From assembly GCF_032854445.1 (NCBI RefSeq), contig NC_088295.1:58697249-58761248 (forward strand): a stretch of DNA of 64,000 bases, read 5' to 3'. The position numbers and the translations under genes are program-made. The stretch is from Liolophura sinensis (Eukaryota; Mollusca; Polyplacophora; Chitonida; Chitonidae). Numbering within the stretch: position 1 is the stretch's first letter; each line of letters starts with the position of its first letter. The notes under the pieces were generated by a model. That model made no database searches. It saw nothing but the letters and a program-made list of their open reading frames with translations, and was not told the DNA's origin. Below, piece by piece: positions 46,622 to 59,959 of this stretch.

Positions 46622-49600
46622 GGATCCCTGGGTTATGAAGTGGGCGGAGGACAGCGGTAATAACACCCCTATATAATCAGGCCACTGAATTATTCACTCA
46701 AATCCGATTACACCAACTCTTTCTTTGCAAATTATTACTAAAATAGTTTAGGGCCAGACACTAATTTCTCGGCATCTTTGAAGATCTGGGTATTTATAAG
46801 ACATGGGCGGCGACCATATTAAAATTCCTCTGAGATAATGCCATGTACAATAGAATCAAAAATTTAGTATAAGACGAATGCTCGCTATGTAGACGCCACC
46901 CATTTTCCTAGATCTCTTATTAAGTTATTAAAGCATTAATGACATAAGAGACAAGCACTTAAACACTTTATTGTATTCCGCTGCAATGGCCAATACACAG
47001 GCAGATTATGAACAAATTGCATCTGATGGAATTTAATTAGGAATCCACTTAATCAGTGAAGAGAATTAGTAAACTATAATTAACATTTCTCTGTATAATT
47101 AACACAAAATGGGACTTCGTCATCCTTCTGTTAACCCAAACGCAACTGTTACATCATGAGACCAGTTTATATGCTCTACAGCTGTCTTCAATTTTCCTTG
47201 GAATTATGACAACTATGGATACCATATATACTAGATATACATCTAGCAAATCAGAATATATCTGGACATAAATTATGCTGAGCGTTTTCTTTTAACCGCT
47301 CGTTGGATAGAATATTAACAGGAAGAAGATACTCAAAAATAGGATAAAAGCAAATCATATATTGGCCGACCAGCCTGATTGAGCTAAATACACTTCCATT
47401 CATGCATTCATTGCATTGATTACCGACAGCTTAGTTCTACCAAATGTAAACAAAAACCAGTGAGCCAATACATTCAGATATTTTCTAGAGGCCTAAATGG
47501 AACCTCCAGAAATTCATTGACAAGATGTGTATATAGAACAAAGAATTTTGAGTTACCTCCCCATTAACACCCTATCCAGGGACCTATGGCGAGAGATGTC
47601 TACTTACGAACACATAAAAGACGGATGAACATTATAATTTATGAACATAAAAAGAGAAATTTAAGAAGATACAATTTTAAATTACATAGAGCTCAGATGG
47701 GTTCCTATTTGGGCGTGGATGAAATAAAGAACTATGTTGTAGGATGAGAAAATCGGTTTACTACACCCATTACATACAAGATTAAAAGTTCATAATAGAT
47801 CAGCTATTGTGTATACAATACAAACGATCCTTTGATCACAAATAACTGGTGATTTAATCACAGAGTTTGTACAAAGCTGATTTTAAGAGGACAAACCTCG
47901 AAACGAAGAAAGACAAATACAACTGTGGGGAGATATTAGCAGAGAAACTTGTTAGCAGAGATAAACAGCTGATGTACATATATACTACTGTGAATTAAAT
48001 TTCTCAAGAATAGCAGAGTGTCTATGGGTTGTCTTCATCAATAACAACCAATGACATGACGCGCGCTCTTCATCGGTGAAGGTGCTGACAAAACTTCTTC
48101 ATAGATATCTGGCTGAAAGTAAAACAGAACAAAAATAAACAAAAAAAAAAAACAGGCAATCTCTCTAGAACTGGGTTTGAACTTCCACTCACGTCTTAAC
48201 TGGAGAGAAGAGGAAAATGTAGTGCTTCAAGTCTGATCATCTCAGACTTGAACTTAGTCTAGTTTGATTAAAATACAAATATTTTAATTTTCTCTGTCAT
48301 TTTCTCTGTATAGCTGACAACAGCTATACATGAATGTTAAAATGTTATTTCTGAGCTAATATTTCCGATTTTACATAAGGATAACATATCCTACCACAAA
48401 CGGAATATTGTATTCTCTTTCATATACTTGAATGCTGTGAGTTTGCTAATGGCTGCAGAATGGAAGTTAACGTGCGTATTAGTTCCAATCTAAAGAATGC
48501 ATGGCCATCCACAGTTGCTTTTCAGGTGCATGGCAATCTTGTACGTGATCCGTGGTTGTTAAAAATTTTACCCCAAAAAGGGAGGATTAATGGTTTTGGG
48601 CTTGGATTCCAGCGTCTGTGTGGTTGTTTAACACATTACGGTCACATGTATCCCAAGCCCAATACGCAAAATCCAGGGTTGTCGATGTTAGATGTGATGA
48701 CTGGATGGACGTCAGGCTGAGAAAGTGTAAATATGGTGACAATGACAAAACAAATATAGGAAGTGACAACTATTTGCATACATGAATTAGGAAAACGAAC
48801 AAATGTAGTTCGAGCATTGCTAAAATAAGTAAGTTTTTACAGTGATTAAAATGAAATAGATATATGAAGTATATAACAGTGCTCGTTAAGTTGATGTGTA
48901 CAAGGACGAAGGTATATTAAGAGTGTTAAAAAAATGATATTAGATTATATATTAAAGCTGTAAAGAAAGCTGTATACACCCAGGAGATCAGTATTTTATT
49001 GTTTATTAAATTATCTAAATCAATCCTGTAAAATCATCATTGTGTTCATTGAAATGTGCATGTTAGCAGATGAAAACGATGTATACTCCGATAAAACTAC
49101 AGACTTGTCATTATTTTCCGTAATGTCATTTACACTAATTAAGCCTGACAGATTATAGAAAAATTAGCTATAATCCATTTCAGTAACAAGCCTACCTTCC
49201 CACAATACGTTTACGATTACTCAGAAGTAAATGCATACCACACTAGTATATATCAATTAAGTATTATTCCATGATGTAAAACATGTATATTTACCGGTGA
49301 TTATAGCTTACACACATTGTTATGTTATAAACAGGCACCCAGCTGTTGGTACGTTATATACTCAAAATTGAGAGTTATTTAGTAAAATGTTACAAAATAT
49401 GTCATCGTTTTACCAAATAGATTGCTAGAATTCACATATTATTATATTGACGCCTTTGTGAAGATGTAGGCTTGGAAAATATTAAATCATACCAAAGTCT
49501 TCATGTAAAGTTACATGTAGTTACATACGTACTATAAGCAACATATTCACAGACTGTGTTTACACTGAAGTGCGAATAGTCTCAAATTAACCCCTAATTT

Positions 49601-49908
49601 TTGGTGGATAGCAGAAACTCAGAAGTGCCTCGGTTTCCAGGAAGTATGTCATGTTATAATTAGACACACTGTGTCATATATGTGAGACAGTTTTAAGGCT
49701 ACATGTAGAACATGAACTCAAAAGTGCCTCTGGAATTACTGTGTCATGTTATATATAATACTGTTATCTTATATATAATACTGTTATCTTATATATAATA
49801 CTGTGACTTACAAGTGGGACGTTGTGCCTATCATGTCTACCTTTGGAACATTAATTCTATTTCGTTAGAGTGAGACGTGCTGAGTTGTATATTTGTGAAA
49901 CGGTCTCC
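46622..49908. other. Copy C counterpart of the 16224-19507 spacer
   Basis: No gene seen. It includes the inverted repeat TTGGGCTTGG / CCAAGCCCAA at about 48596-48662. An 86-codon plus-strand frame there is not kept in copy A. Confidence 0.5.
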
Positions 49909-50280
49909 TTTAATATCTCTTTGATGTTACAGGAGTTAATCCTTCGTGTCCCTATAGGTGTCTCTACAATATTAACTCAAACCTGTCTGAAAATGTCCTT
50001 CTTTAATATCGCTTTGAAGTCTCACGATTTAATCCTTCAAGTCTTTATAGGTGTCTATATAATACTGAATTAAACCTGTCTGGAAATGTCCTTCTTTAAT
50101 ATCGCTTTGAAGTCTCACGATTTAATCCTTTATGTCTTTATAGGTGTCTGTATAATACTGAATCAAACCTGTCTGGAAATGTCCTTCTTTAATATCGCTT
50201 TGAAGTTACACGGGTTAATCATTTGTGTCTCTATAGGTGTCTGTATAATATTAACTCAAACCTGTCTGGAAATGTCGGAA
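49909..50280 (+). repeat. 93-bp tandem repeat, four units, copy C
   Basis: Units start at 49909, 50002, 50095 and 50188. Same unit number as copy A, but the variants are arranged differently, so units have been exchanged within the array. Confidence 0.85.
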
Positions 50281-50984
50281 TTATGTACGTATTCAAGAAG
50301 ACATAGTGCGACAATGTAGCCCGTGAGAAGGTCTTCTTTATTCGCGTCTTTAGTCTTCCGAAAGTCAAATCTTTCTGACAAACACCAGCTGTTTGTGGTA
50401 ATATTTTTAAAAAAAAACACTCCATCTGCACCTAAATATTCAAATATGTAAATTTGCCCGCTGTCACTGACATCTTACATTGCACATTATAGTATATGAA
50501 AATAATGTATCTATCAATAAATGTATACAAATTAAAAATGCCTTTTAGAACTGATTTCTATTATTACACCTAGACGGCTAATAACAAACATGCAGAAGCT
50601 AATTTATATTTTTTCAGCCTACACGTATATTAATGAGAATAAATCCATCAGGAACATGTACTCTACACTATAAAGCCTTGCGTGCATGATACTATTTTTT
50701 CATTTACAGTAGGCCTAGATTTAATTCCTAGACTTAACAAAAATTAAGACTTGTGATGCCATTGTGATGTCTAAGAACACACAATGTTGGTTTAATAGTT
50801 TACTTTTAGTATACACTGTGTTTGCATTTCTTGTTTCACTTATTTGAAAACACACCTAAAGCAATAATATTAACATCACATTTCTCCGCGGTTACCCTCA
50901 CTTTCGCTGAACGTATGTACTTAGTATATTATAGTTGTTAAGTGACAAGCAAGAGAAAGCAGTTCTCTCTTAGGTAATACAACC

Positions 50985-53455
50985 TAATATATACTACATG
51001 CGTGTTACCTTTGTATTATACACATGTAACGTCTTGCTGTTGAAAAAAGATCTGCATATCTACTTGTTGGATGTAAGCAAGCAAAAAATCTGAACAAATA
51101 AAGCAAGCTTTTTACAGTGCTAATCTTTGGTAATAAAATATATTTTATACAAACAAAACTGTACTATTTATACATAGATCTACTACCCACTAAATCACAA
51201 CAGCATTTATATACATGTATCAATGGTATATGTATCAAGTAAAAAAATGAACTAACATACAGTCAACAGACATCCTATATGCTGAGTTTGACACATTATA
51301 CACAAGCCGATGTGGAACTCTTAATAATAATAATAATAATAATACGTTGCCATACATGCCAATACAGTCACAAACTGTTAACATGCGCAGTATGGATCCA
51401 CGCGCGATGACGTTCGTCAATCAACATATCACGTGCACAGAAACGTCCTTCAATTCAGTAAAGCTTAACGTGACCGACAATTTGTGTCTTATGACCAAAC
51501 TGTTCACAAACGAAAATTATTGTGAAAAAGGTAATATGTAAACTGTTATATACTCGCAATACGCACGCGATTCCAATTAATCTTGTCTTTAATTTATATG
51601 CAATGAAACTTGAAACTGGTTGATATTTCAATTTAAAACCAAGAGTTATGGATCGCTCTTGGGACGACGTTATCCCACAACAGTATATATTTCTTTGACA
51701 TTCACATCTGTTCTACGTTTGTCCACCAAGTGGGACACTTTTACATATCTTGATGTAAAACTATAGCTCAGATGTAGCTATGTATATATACCTGTTCCAT
51801 TTTATTAAAGGTCAGAAAAAGCTTATTGTCCGTAGGCCTATGCTAGACAGTATATTTGGTAACAAATATTGATCTTAATTTGTGAAAATACAAATATTAT
51901 ATTACCTTTATAATTTCTCTTCATTATTTCATGTGGATTGTGAGGATTTCAATCAATAAACGTGTCACTTGTCAATTAGGATTAATACCTGCCATAAATT
52001 CCACACCTACAGGCCTCTCAATATACGTTATACACTGATAAAACAAAATGCATATTCACAGATAGATATATTATAAAATAAACAACAAATTATATACAGG
52101 ACGATTTACTTCCATGTATTTTCGGTTAACCATTATTTAAGTACATGTGGTTTGGTAAACATCTGTGTTATACTTGCACGGTTTTCGCTTATTCTTTACA
52201 GCAAAATCCCATAGAGCACCCAAATTTACTCTCGTGGTTTCCAGATTTTTACTTCACATGTATTTTAGTAGGTTATGTATACAGACATTTTTTATGCGGC
52301 TTTCCATCGTTTATTATTTTACAACATGCCATACATGTATCTTTATTTATGCGGAGAGCTTAAGCAACATCATATCGATGTTTATGGTATAGAAAGTCTT
52401 CTATTCGACACATTTGTCTCCATTAACAATTAAAACGTCTACCGCCCAAGCGTACGTCAAAGTTACCTGTGAGACGGTATTCATTAGCCTCCTTTGATCT
52501 CACCGCCAGGTGCTAAGAAGCCAACAGTCTGCTTATATAAATTTGACAGCCTTTTGTCTTATTGAAAATCACACTGCGACTAAAATGATTTTCTCTTTCA
52601 TCCATAGCGCCACAAAACGAGAAGCCATTTAAAATCTGGTCAAAATAAACAAGACTATGTTTATTCAGTCACCAGCAATATGCATTAAAACAAAAGATAC
52701 ATACATAAAACTTTTATATTTACATGTATATATGACCACTTAGACAAACAGGTGTACAGTAAAACAACACATAAACACACATACGTGAGTTTACCAAATA
52801 AACATGTCGCACTTTGCAAGTAACCACAAATAAAATAAAAAAGTCATATCTTTACTTTTATACATACAATTCATGTCTCACCATCATGCAAGAATAATAT
52901 ACTTATCTATATCGCCTTTCATAATTGTGCATGACGACACAATGATGTCAGATATACAGCTGAAGGAAAATTGGTTTTCTTTTTTTTCTAACCAAAATAT
53001 AAAAACAAATGAAATTTAGTTCAGCATTTTATGAAAGCTAAATCTGAAAAAAATCTGTGAATCGTAAAAGTACCGCATGAGGCGCTGTGTCCAGAAATTT
53101 GTCCCCACAAACGCACAATTAGGCTGCATTCTGCATGATACCTTCTTAGGCCCCGGATGTAGTAGAACATTGCATGATACAGTATGCGACACATGCTATA
53201 TTATGCGAAAACATGTGATAATTTTCATCTTGAAATGGGATATATAAATTACACCATACAGCTTAACCTTAGAAATAAGACGGTTTCTACTAGAGCTGCT
53301 TGTTACGAAAGTGTTCACGTGATTGAATATCGACCTGTGTTGTAACCTATTTATATATGCATAGGAGCAACTATATTCCCTGTTCATAGCTTAAGAACCT
53401 GTAGGACAAAACAATGTGTGTGTTAATGAAATCAACATCACAGTGAGTTAAACTG
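50985..53455. other. Segment present in copy C only (about 2.5 kb)
   Basis: Copy A joins GGTAATACAA directly to ACTGTTGAAATTAATATG (20570-20600). In copy C the same flanks are separated by this segment. No terminal inverted repeats or clear target duplication were seen. It holds an (AAT)n microsatellite at 51322-51344 and one possible exon (51386-51536). Otherwise it is AT-rich with no recognisable transposon ORF. Confidence 0.8.
51386..51536 (+). CDS. Possible exon inside the copy-C-only segment
   Basis: Open frame MDPRAMTFVNQHITCTETSF, continuing through VKLNVTDNLCLMTKLF to ENYCEK. It is preceded by ATGCGCAG (possible acceptor) and ends AAAAAG|GTAATA (possible donor). Base composition is less AT-rich than the surrounding segment. 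There is no second copy to compare, so evidence is weak. Confidence 0.2.
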
Positions 53456-54469
53456 ATGAAATTAATATTATAATATACAGTCAGCAAGTACGCTATATCA
53501 CTCTGTTTAAACAATAAACTGTTAATTCGTTGAATTAATTCCACGTGCTCACGCTATGCTATATATCATTATGCACAAAACACGTGGTCCAGCTTATGTA
53601 GAACACATGAAGACGTTGATTTACCCACAAGCTGTTAGAGATTAGCCGCAAACCGTTATCCGAGTGAAGGTAAAGATCCCAGCACGCATCAGATGTACCG
53701 TCACGTTATTTTCTTCATGTATTTACACAGTCGGCTTGGGTGGTATATTTTTGGATTTTAATTCGCATAATCAATACATAACATGGCTTCCCTTGACCGC
53801 TATAAGGAGTCCTTATTACCATGATATATTCACTGTTGTGAATATAGCTGAGTGAGATTTATAAATAATAGAAAGAAAGCTTACACATGAAGTTTCTTTT
53901 GAAAGTGAATGTTATTTCTTCAGAGTATAGTGAACAGATCGGTATTAGATAAATACAGAACGTACAAGCATTTTGTTATCTTTATGACAGTTTGCAAATC
54001 TTAATCATACACATGAATATTTATGTGACGTCACAATAAATTTAATAAAATTAAAATAAATAAATTTAATTTGGTTTCCTTCATATTTAAAACTGAACGC
54101 CGTTGTACAAATGAAATATTCTAGTCTACGGCGTTGGATACCAATCAAATAAATATGCTTACTCACCAATTCAAAGGTCTCGAGAATTTATGCAGATATA
54201 GGCTAGACAAAATGAAATCTAACAAAAGCATAGACGTGTTACAAATCGGAGTTTAGAAACAGTGATATTGTGGCACATACAATGTTGAAAAAGACATGTC
54301 CCGCTCGCCTGGGCTCTCTAAAACAGTAAATGGCGATAAGTCTATAAATACGGATATGTTAGTATCTCATGGTTTTATTGATGAGATTTAAAATTTTAAA
54401 GAAAGAAGTTTATTCTGTCACCGCATTTATGTACCGAAAGCGGCAAATATGAAATGATACAGGAAAAGG

Positions 54470-54687
54470 ATATATATAACGTGTATAGTCTGTATGACGT
54501 CACAGATAATGACGTGTGGTTTACGCCGCTATTGTTCCCCAGCGACGTCAAAACATCAAAGTTCGGACGAATCGTGCCGCCGCGAACAATATACATTTGC
54601 AAAGTGCCAAAAAGGTGAGTAAAAGTTTACATCTGTCCAAGATTCACCGGACCGTAGGAAACACGAAGAAAGCAAAAGGCGAACAAC
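54470..54687 (+). promoter_or_regulatory. Promoter and untranslated first exons of the helical-protein gene, copy C
   Basis: TATATATAAC at 54471, TGACGTCA at 54495-54502, donor AAAAAG|GTGAGT after 54614 and donor AACAAC|GTAAGT after 54687. Same architecture as copy A; about 14 bases are inserted before CCCCAGCGACGTC. Confidence 0.5.
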
Positions 54688-54943
54688 GTAAGTCCACCTA
54701 TCTTTTTTATCTTTTATACTTCAAAGGATTTTAGAAACATTACGTACAGCTTTGGATCTATGGTTTATCGTAGGCCTGAATCAGATCCCAGCTGAAGTTT
54801 TATATGAACCATTATGATGCTTCCTGTATAAGACAAGCTAGATTTTTTCGGTGTGTCAGATAGTACCAACTATTACCATGTAACCTACCTTAATTGGTAA
54901 AAGATATAAATAACATCTCAGTAACTCATACAAATCGTCAAAT

Positions 54944-55062
54944 ATGTCCTATCTTTACACGCTTCGTACACAACTGGAGAAGTTTTTAAGGCCACATGAC
55001 TTAACGTTATTTTGTCCACAATGGAAAGCATTTTTTCTTAAGTTCTGCAGCATCAAACTCAG
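54944..55062 (+). CDS. Upstream ORF exon, copy C
   Basis: Counterpart of 23800-23918, with the same length, same acceptor and donor, and one base changed (TGG to TGC). Strong conservation over exon and flanks. Confidence 0.35.
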
Positions 55063-55171
55063 GTAAATTTACTTGTATGTTCATGATTATATTGTAAGAC
55101 GCAGTCTGTTATATCATTATATAATTGGCAGGGTGTAGATAAAATTGACAGTATAGTAACTATCTTAATTA

Positions 55172-55265
55172 TGACGTCACTGTTCTTCTCATAGACGTCT
55201 CTTACTTCGTGTTATAGTCACATCGTTATGACGTCATTTAGTGACGTCAGCAAAGGGTGACGTCA
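55172..55265 (+). promoter_or_regulatory. Cluster of four perfect CRE palindromes, copy C
   Basis: TGACGTCA at 55172, 55229, 55242 and 55258, with spacing identical to copy A. Confidence 0.85.
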
Positions 55266-55764
55266 TGCTATTGTTATTTGCCAACACACACTCAAAGCCA
55301 AACTATTTGCCGTCGACATCATATGTCATCAGAAAATCAGAAGGTTTAATTAAACATAGGTAAGGAAGTAAGTAAGGTACAGTGCTTTATTTGAGATATG
55401 AGGACTGTATATTTTGAACTACAGTGTAAGACAGAATCTTTTTGAATGAATGTTAAGGTATTATTCAAAATGGGATTGACGGAACACATTAAAATAAGCC
55501 TTTATGGATAAACGATATAGCCCCAAAGCGATTCACATACAGTTACCAGTCAATTGCTTAGCTTCTGTGTTATATCCACACTTTATATGAGCATGTCTAT
55601 GTAAAAAAAAATGCATATTTCTAGACTTCTAATGTCACTTTGTGAAAACAAGGGGGGAAATATCGCTTAACGTCATAGAGCTTTATACACAGCTAACAGT
55701 TCTTTGTTGCCTTGTATGTACCTTCAGAGAATAGACTCTTGTAACCAAAAATACTGGAAGCACA

Positions 55765-57978
55765 ATGCCTGTTGATAAAGAAGAAGAAGCCGAAGTGATC
55801 AACGGTAAGGGCTTAAAGCTAAATCTTTTTCAATAATTTTTAAATGTATGCCTTTGTTTGTCGTTTTGCCATGTGAACATAGACCGCGTGCTGGTCTGTT
55901 TGGTAATATGTCTTTCTCTTGCTAGGGTCTTTGGGCATACACGTATTTTCATGTTTAGCTAATCGTCTTTCTCTCTCCTTCCTCTTTGAACAGAACACAC
56001 ATATTGACCTATTCAGCTATTTGTCTTTCTCTCGCTTCGCTATGTGATCAGAGTACAAGTATTGTCATACTTAGCCATTCTTCTTTCTCTCTCTGTGATC
56101 AGAATACACATAATGACCTGTTTAGTTATTTGTCTTTCTCTCTCTGTGAACAGAGTACACGTATTGGCTGTACTTGTCTGTGTCTCTAGAGAGAGAACGC
56201 GCGACACTTCACCTCAAAGAAGACATCACCCCAGAGGTTCTCTTGGTCAACAGGGGTGAGTTAGAGAAAAGAAATACAAATACCAGAAAAACCCGTTGAA
56301 TGATATGTGTATGTAATAATTAGTAGAACAATTTATGTTATAGTTTTTTAATTTTTTCCCTCAATATTATATATTGATTCCTGTGTCTGGATTTATAATT
56401 ACCAAAGTTGAAATATGGACATTGTTATTTTCTTTGGTGCTAAACACCATTCTACGTCCTTCCACAAGAATATAATAATATATTTTGGTATAATTCTTTC
56501 TCCCATGTAGATTACGTCATGGAGTACACGAGCCAGATTCTGGAATATCTGTACTGGAGAGAGCAGTGCCCGAAGCAACTGGCTGGTGAGTTAGTAAATC
56601 TGTCACTCAAGGAGAAGACTGCTATAATACAGATAGTCAAGTCATCGTTTACACTATAAAAAATATATGTAATTTGTAGTCAAATGGTCGCCGTTTTTTG
56701 ATCTCTTCTGATGTGCTTTGCAATTTGAAGTTTTCAGAAAAACATATTTCTGTCTCTTTATGTTTTTCAGAGAAAATAAACAATTTTGCAAGAAGAGTTC
56801 TGGCAAAATTCATCTCCTTGGAAGAGACAAGGGAGGCTACTGGAAAGAATCGTAAGTATTTCTGTACTTTGTACAGCTCATTTCTTGGTATATGCACCTC
56901 GAGCATATGTTATTCTAACTCTTTGGTTGTTACCATCTGGTCAAAGTAAATTTTCAAAGGTAAATAAAAAAAGATTTGTGTAATGCAGTTTTATTAATTC
57001 GGCAGCGTTTCTAGTGTTTTCTGTCCGAAGCATGCTGTCATATGCCCGTCACTCTACTGCCGTTATTTCAACACTCTACTGTCACATTCTCGTTATTGCT
57101 GACCGGCCCCGATAGCACGGTAGTTAGAGTACGTAGATCCAGGATCAACCCTGGGTCGGATTACACTTAAGACTTTAAAAGAGAAAGTTGTAGCTTCCTC
57201 TCTTGGCGTTCAGCATTAAGGGGGACGACTGGTTGACCATTATCAGTATAATGTTTCGGGCGGGGCGGCTTACTTGTCTTCGGTAAGTCGTCTCACTGAA
57301 GCAGCACTAGATAAAAGAGCGGTGGAAATCCGTCTTTCAACAAGGAGGCGCATTACATGTACATGCACTCCAAAGACTGCTTCGTCGTATGAATTTAAAA
57401 TTGTTAAGTACGACGTTAAACCCCAAGCATCCATTCACTCACTCGCTACTAGTGTCACGTTCTCTGTTTCAGCCCTCGAAATCTTCTCCGACCCCTTCGC
57501 TTTGGACAGAATCGTAAGTTCTTGATGACGCTTCTCATCTTTAGAGTTACCGTTGGTCTCGTGTAATAACTAGCGGCGCAGTTCTCCATAATACAGATAC
57601 TGTCATTATCGTCAGAAAATTTAGTTCTTCTGTAGTCATTTTATTCAAACTGTTTATAGATAACATTAAAGACGCCATACAAGTACATATAGCACGCAAC
57701 AACTATTGCAAAACTTCCAAAACATCAATACTAACGATCTAGAACGCTGATAACCACGCAAAATCATAATAAATTATCATAAAATTATCGTAACAAAATT
57801 CTGTTTCGGAGCAATTCATTTGTGGTATAAATCCATGAACTAATTTAAACTAATTTTTCTCTCTGATATCGAACAGGAACATTCTCCCCGTCGTGTACCC
57901 GACTGTCCGCTTGAGTTACCGGAAGTCCTATCAACACGTGCTTCTGGGCGCCTGTCTCCACCGGAAGTCCCCCAATAG
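55765..57978 (+). CDS. Helical-protein gene, copy C, main frame ending at TAG
   Basis: Exons 55765-55804, 56154-56255, 56511-56585, 56771-56851, 57473-57513 and 57877-57978 join in frame (40+102+75+81+41+102 bases) to give 146 residues and a TAG. The 5' UTR exon begins after ACCTTCAG at 55727. Order: acidic start MPVDKEEEAEVIN, helical half (YTYWLYL, EYTSQILEYLYWREQ, RRVLAKFISLEE), LEIFSDPFALDRI, then a proline-rich end VPDCPLELPEVLSTR...LSPPEVPQ. The TAG replaces the AAG lysine codon of copy A. After it the same frame stays open for about 46 more codons (TESDYIDNTLGIVSDF...KKIKVCKSGLC). So the ancestral protein was probably longer, and the TAG is either a truncating mutation or a read-through site. 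Expression likely responds to the CRE cluster. Family not recognised. Confidence 0.6.
57101..57445 (+). mobile_element. tRNA-derived SINE (+) just upstream of exon 5, copy C
   Basis: Same element at the same intron position as 25945-26290, so inserted before the unit duplicated. It ends about 27 bases before the exon 5 acceptor (GTTCTCTGTTTCAG). Confidence 0.8.
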
Positions 57979-58039
57979 ACTGAATCTGACTACATTGACA
58001 ACACTTTGGGCATTGTATCCGACTTCAAAGTTATGGAAA

Positions 58040-58073
58040 GTGTCAACATTAACAACAACGAATCTGTTGACAC
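58040..58073. repeat. Perfect 9-bp inverted repeat inside the copy-C exon extension
   Basis: GTGTCAACA at 58040-58048 and TGTTGACAC at 58065-58073 with a 16-base loop. It lies within about 170 bases present in copy C but missing from copy A, where nine other bases (ACCAACACT) replace them. Confidence 0.5.
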
Positions 58074-58188
58074 TCTTTTGATGAAAAAAATCAAAGTTTG
58101 CAAAAGTGGGTTGTGTTGATGTTGTGGTTTTGAAAATTAGGCTGTAACACTCTTTGTGTAGTGTTAGCTTAACATAGTATACGTCAAG

Positions 58189-58728
58189 CTTATTACCTAT
58201 GTTGATAATTATATATACAAAATCCCATGTTTATTTCAAGAGAAAGACACATCAGGTATTTTCTCTAATGGCAGTATAATATGTTTAAAACTGTTGTTGA
58301 TTGTACTCAAATTTTGTCTTTTAGGTGAAAACTGTTTTTACAAGATTGTGCATTTCTTCTCGCAAGGCCTTCTACAGAACAGGTAAGACATGGACATGAA
58401 ACAAAATACAGTGTTAATCTGAAACCTCAATTAGAATTAGTTAAACGTCACAAGTTTTGAAAAATCATGTTGTTTGTTATGTATGTATTTACATAACATT
58501 AAAATTTCTGTTTTTATATAAAAATGCGGTGCTTTTTGACAATTGAATTACCATGTTATTAAGACGACGATGACTGGCTATTCATTTCTGTTCTTTCATT
58601 TTTCAAACAGGGCGATGGAAATCGTTGAGGCGAGGAATCTTCACGTTCTGTGCCTGCGCAACCGAACCACAGACGACCAGTTATTGGCTGATATCTACAA
58701 TGATCACTTTTATGTATTTTCTAAGTAA
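58189..58728 (+). CDS. C-terminal exons of the helical-protein gene, copy C
   Basis: Three exons join in frame: 58189-58255 (acceptor TACGTCAAG; YVDNYIYKIPCLFQEKDTS), 58325-58382 (acceptor GTCTTTTAG; GENCFYKIVHFFSQGLLQN) and 58611-58728 (acceptor TTCAAACAG; AMEIVEARNLHVLCLRNRTT then DDQLLADIYNDHFYVFSK, TAA). The last 55 or so residues alternate helix-like and strand-like segments. Copy A has the same exons at about 26860-27369 with the last one frameshifted. I could not fix the donor that links these to the 57877 exon; GTGGGT near 58108 is one candidate. The polyA signal is at 59125. They may be spliced to the upstream exons by skipping the TAG exon: the 57473 exon ends in phase 0 and this one starts in phase 0. 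Confidence 0.5.
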
Positions 58729-59124
58729 TTGACTTTGAAATAGAAGCGCTTTAAACCCATAATGTACAGTATAATGTTTTCGGGTTTTGTAACAAGTCAG
58801 ATCATAATATATCATTTACATGAAACATATCACAATACCGATGTCATTAGTCACCCCAGACAGCTGTGTATATACCTATAGAAGACTGATGCCCCACAAG
58901 ACTGGACTCTTTAGCCCCACACTCTTAGTCTGGGCCATTACTTACAGGTCTACATCTTTGTAAATATAGAACAGCCGTACACCTAGGCTCTATATCGCTA
59001 GGTGAACGTACATGAAACCGGATATAGGCTCGAAAAAATAGTTGTTCACTTCGAAATAACATTACATCTACATGTAGACGACAAAGGCCTATATCTGTCC
59101 TTTGATTATGTTCAATGGTTTTTA

Positions 59125-59130
59125 AATAAA
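59125..59130 (+). terminator. AATAAA polyadenylation signal, helical-protein gene copy C
   Basis: AAATAAAATCTGAAC about 400 bases after the TAA at 58726-58728, in the same position as the copy A signal. Confidence 0.4.
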
Positions 59131-59959
59131 ATCTGAACTTGCACATATGTCTTTTTTTTTTATTAGCTATATGGCTTTTAGTATGGTGTTGATTCATTGG
59201 GTTGATCATTTAAACTTATACAATAGTACTGTTTTGAGATATGCATATGATAAAATGTATACACTTGTAGGGAGGAGAAGTTAGCCACGTCTGGTGAATG
59301 CCGTCTCTAGAGTTTTTTATCCATTTAATGAAAATTGCAGCCGTTCAAGAGAAAACAAAACCCTTCCCACTCCCCGACCGAGATTGAAAGAATTTATAGA
59401 TTGTGTTATAGATGTTTGTGCAATGGTATTTGACATATATTGAATTGAAAGATTGGATTCACCGGAAGCACGCATTGATGGTGCCACGCCATGCGTAAGT
59501 GAGTCCTCATTACGTTAATTAGTGTATTTGTCGGGTGTATATTTGTTTCTACCGGTTGGATCAAGACAGTAAACAAATACCTGTATACAAAGTTTCTCAC
59601 TTGATAAAATAAAAATGCCCGTTCTGGACAACAGTCGAAACTTGTCTTTTGCAACGTCCTTCAACCTCATATCTGAATGTCCACACAGCGGCTCCGAGAA
59701 AATCTCTTTAGTTTGCTGACCCAGGAATCCTTGTCTTTCTTTTACGCATAATATAGATCGTTGTTAAACAAGATACCGCTATCTTAGATTCCAGATTCCT
59801 TGCCTTCAATTTCTTTTTTTTTATACATACACTACAGATCGTTGTTAAACAAGACATAATAAAGACAAAATATGGACGATCCAGGATTCCAGTCTTCATT
59901 TTCTGATGGAATATAATTTAAATCCAATCAAGTAGCACAGGAAAGAGGCGAAGATCTAG

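Noticed and set aside
50985-53455. Copy-C-only segment as a DNA transposon
   Set aside because: No terminal inverted repeats, no clear target-site duplication and no transposase-like frame.
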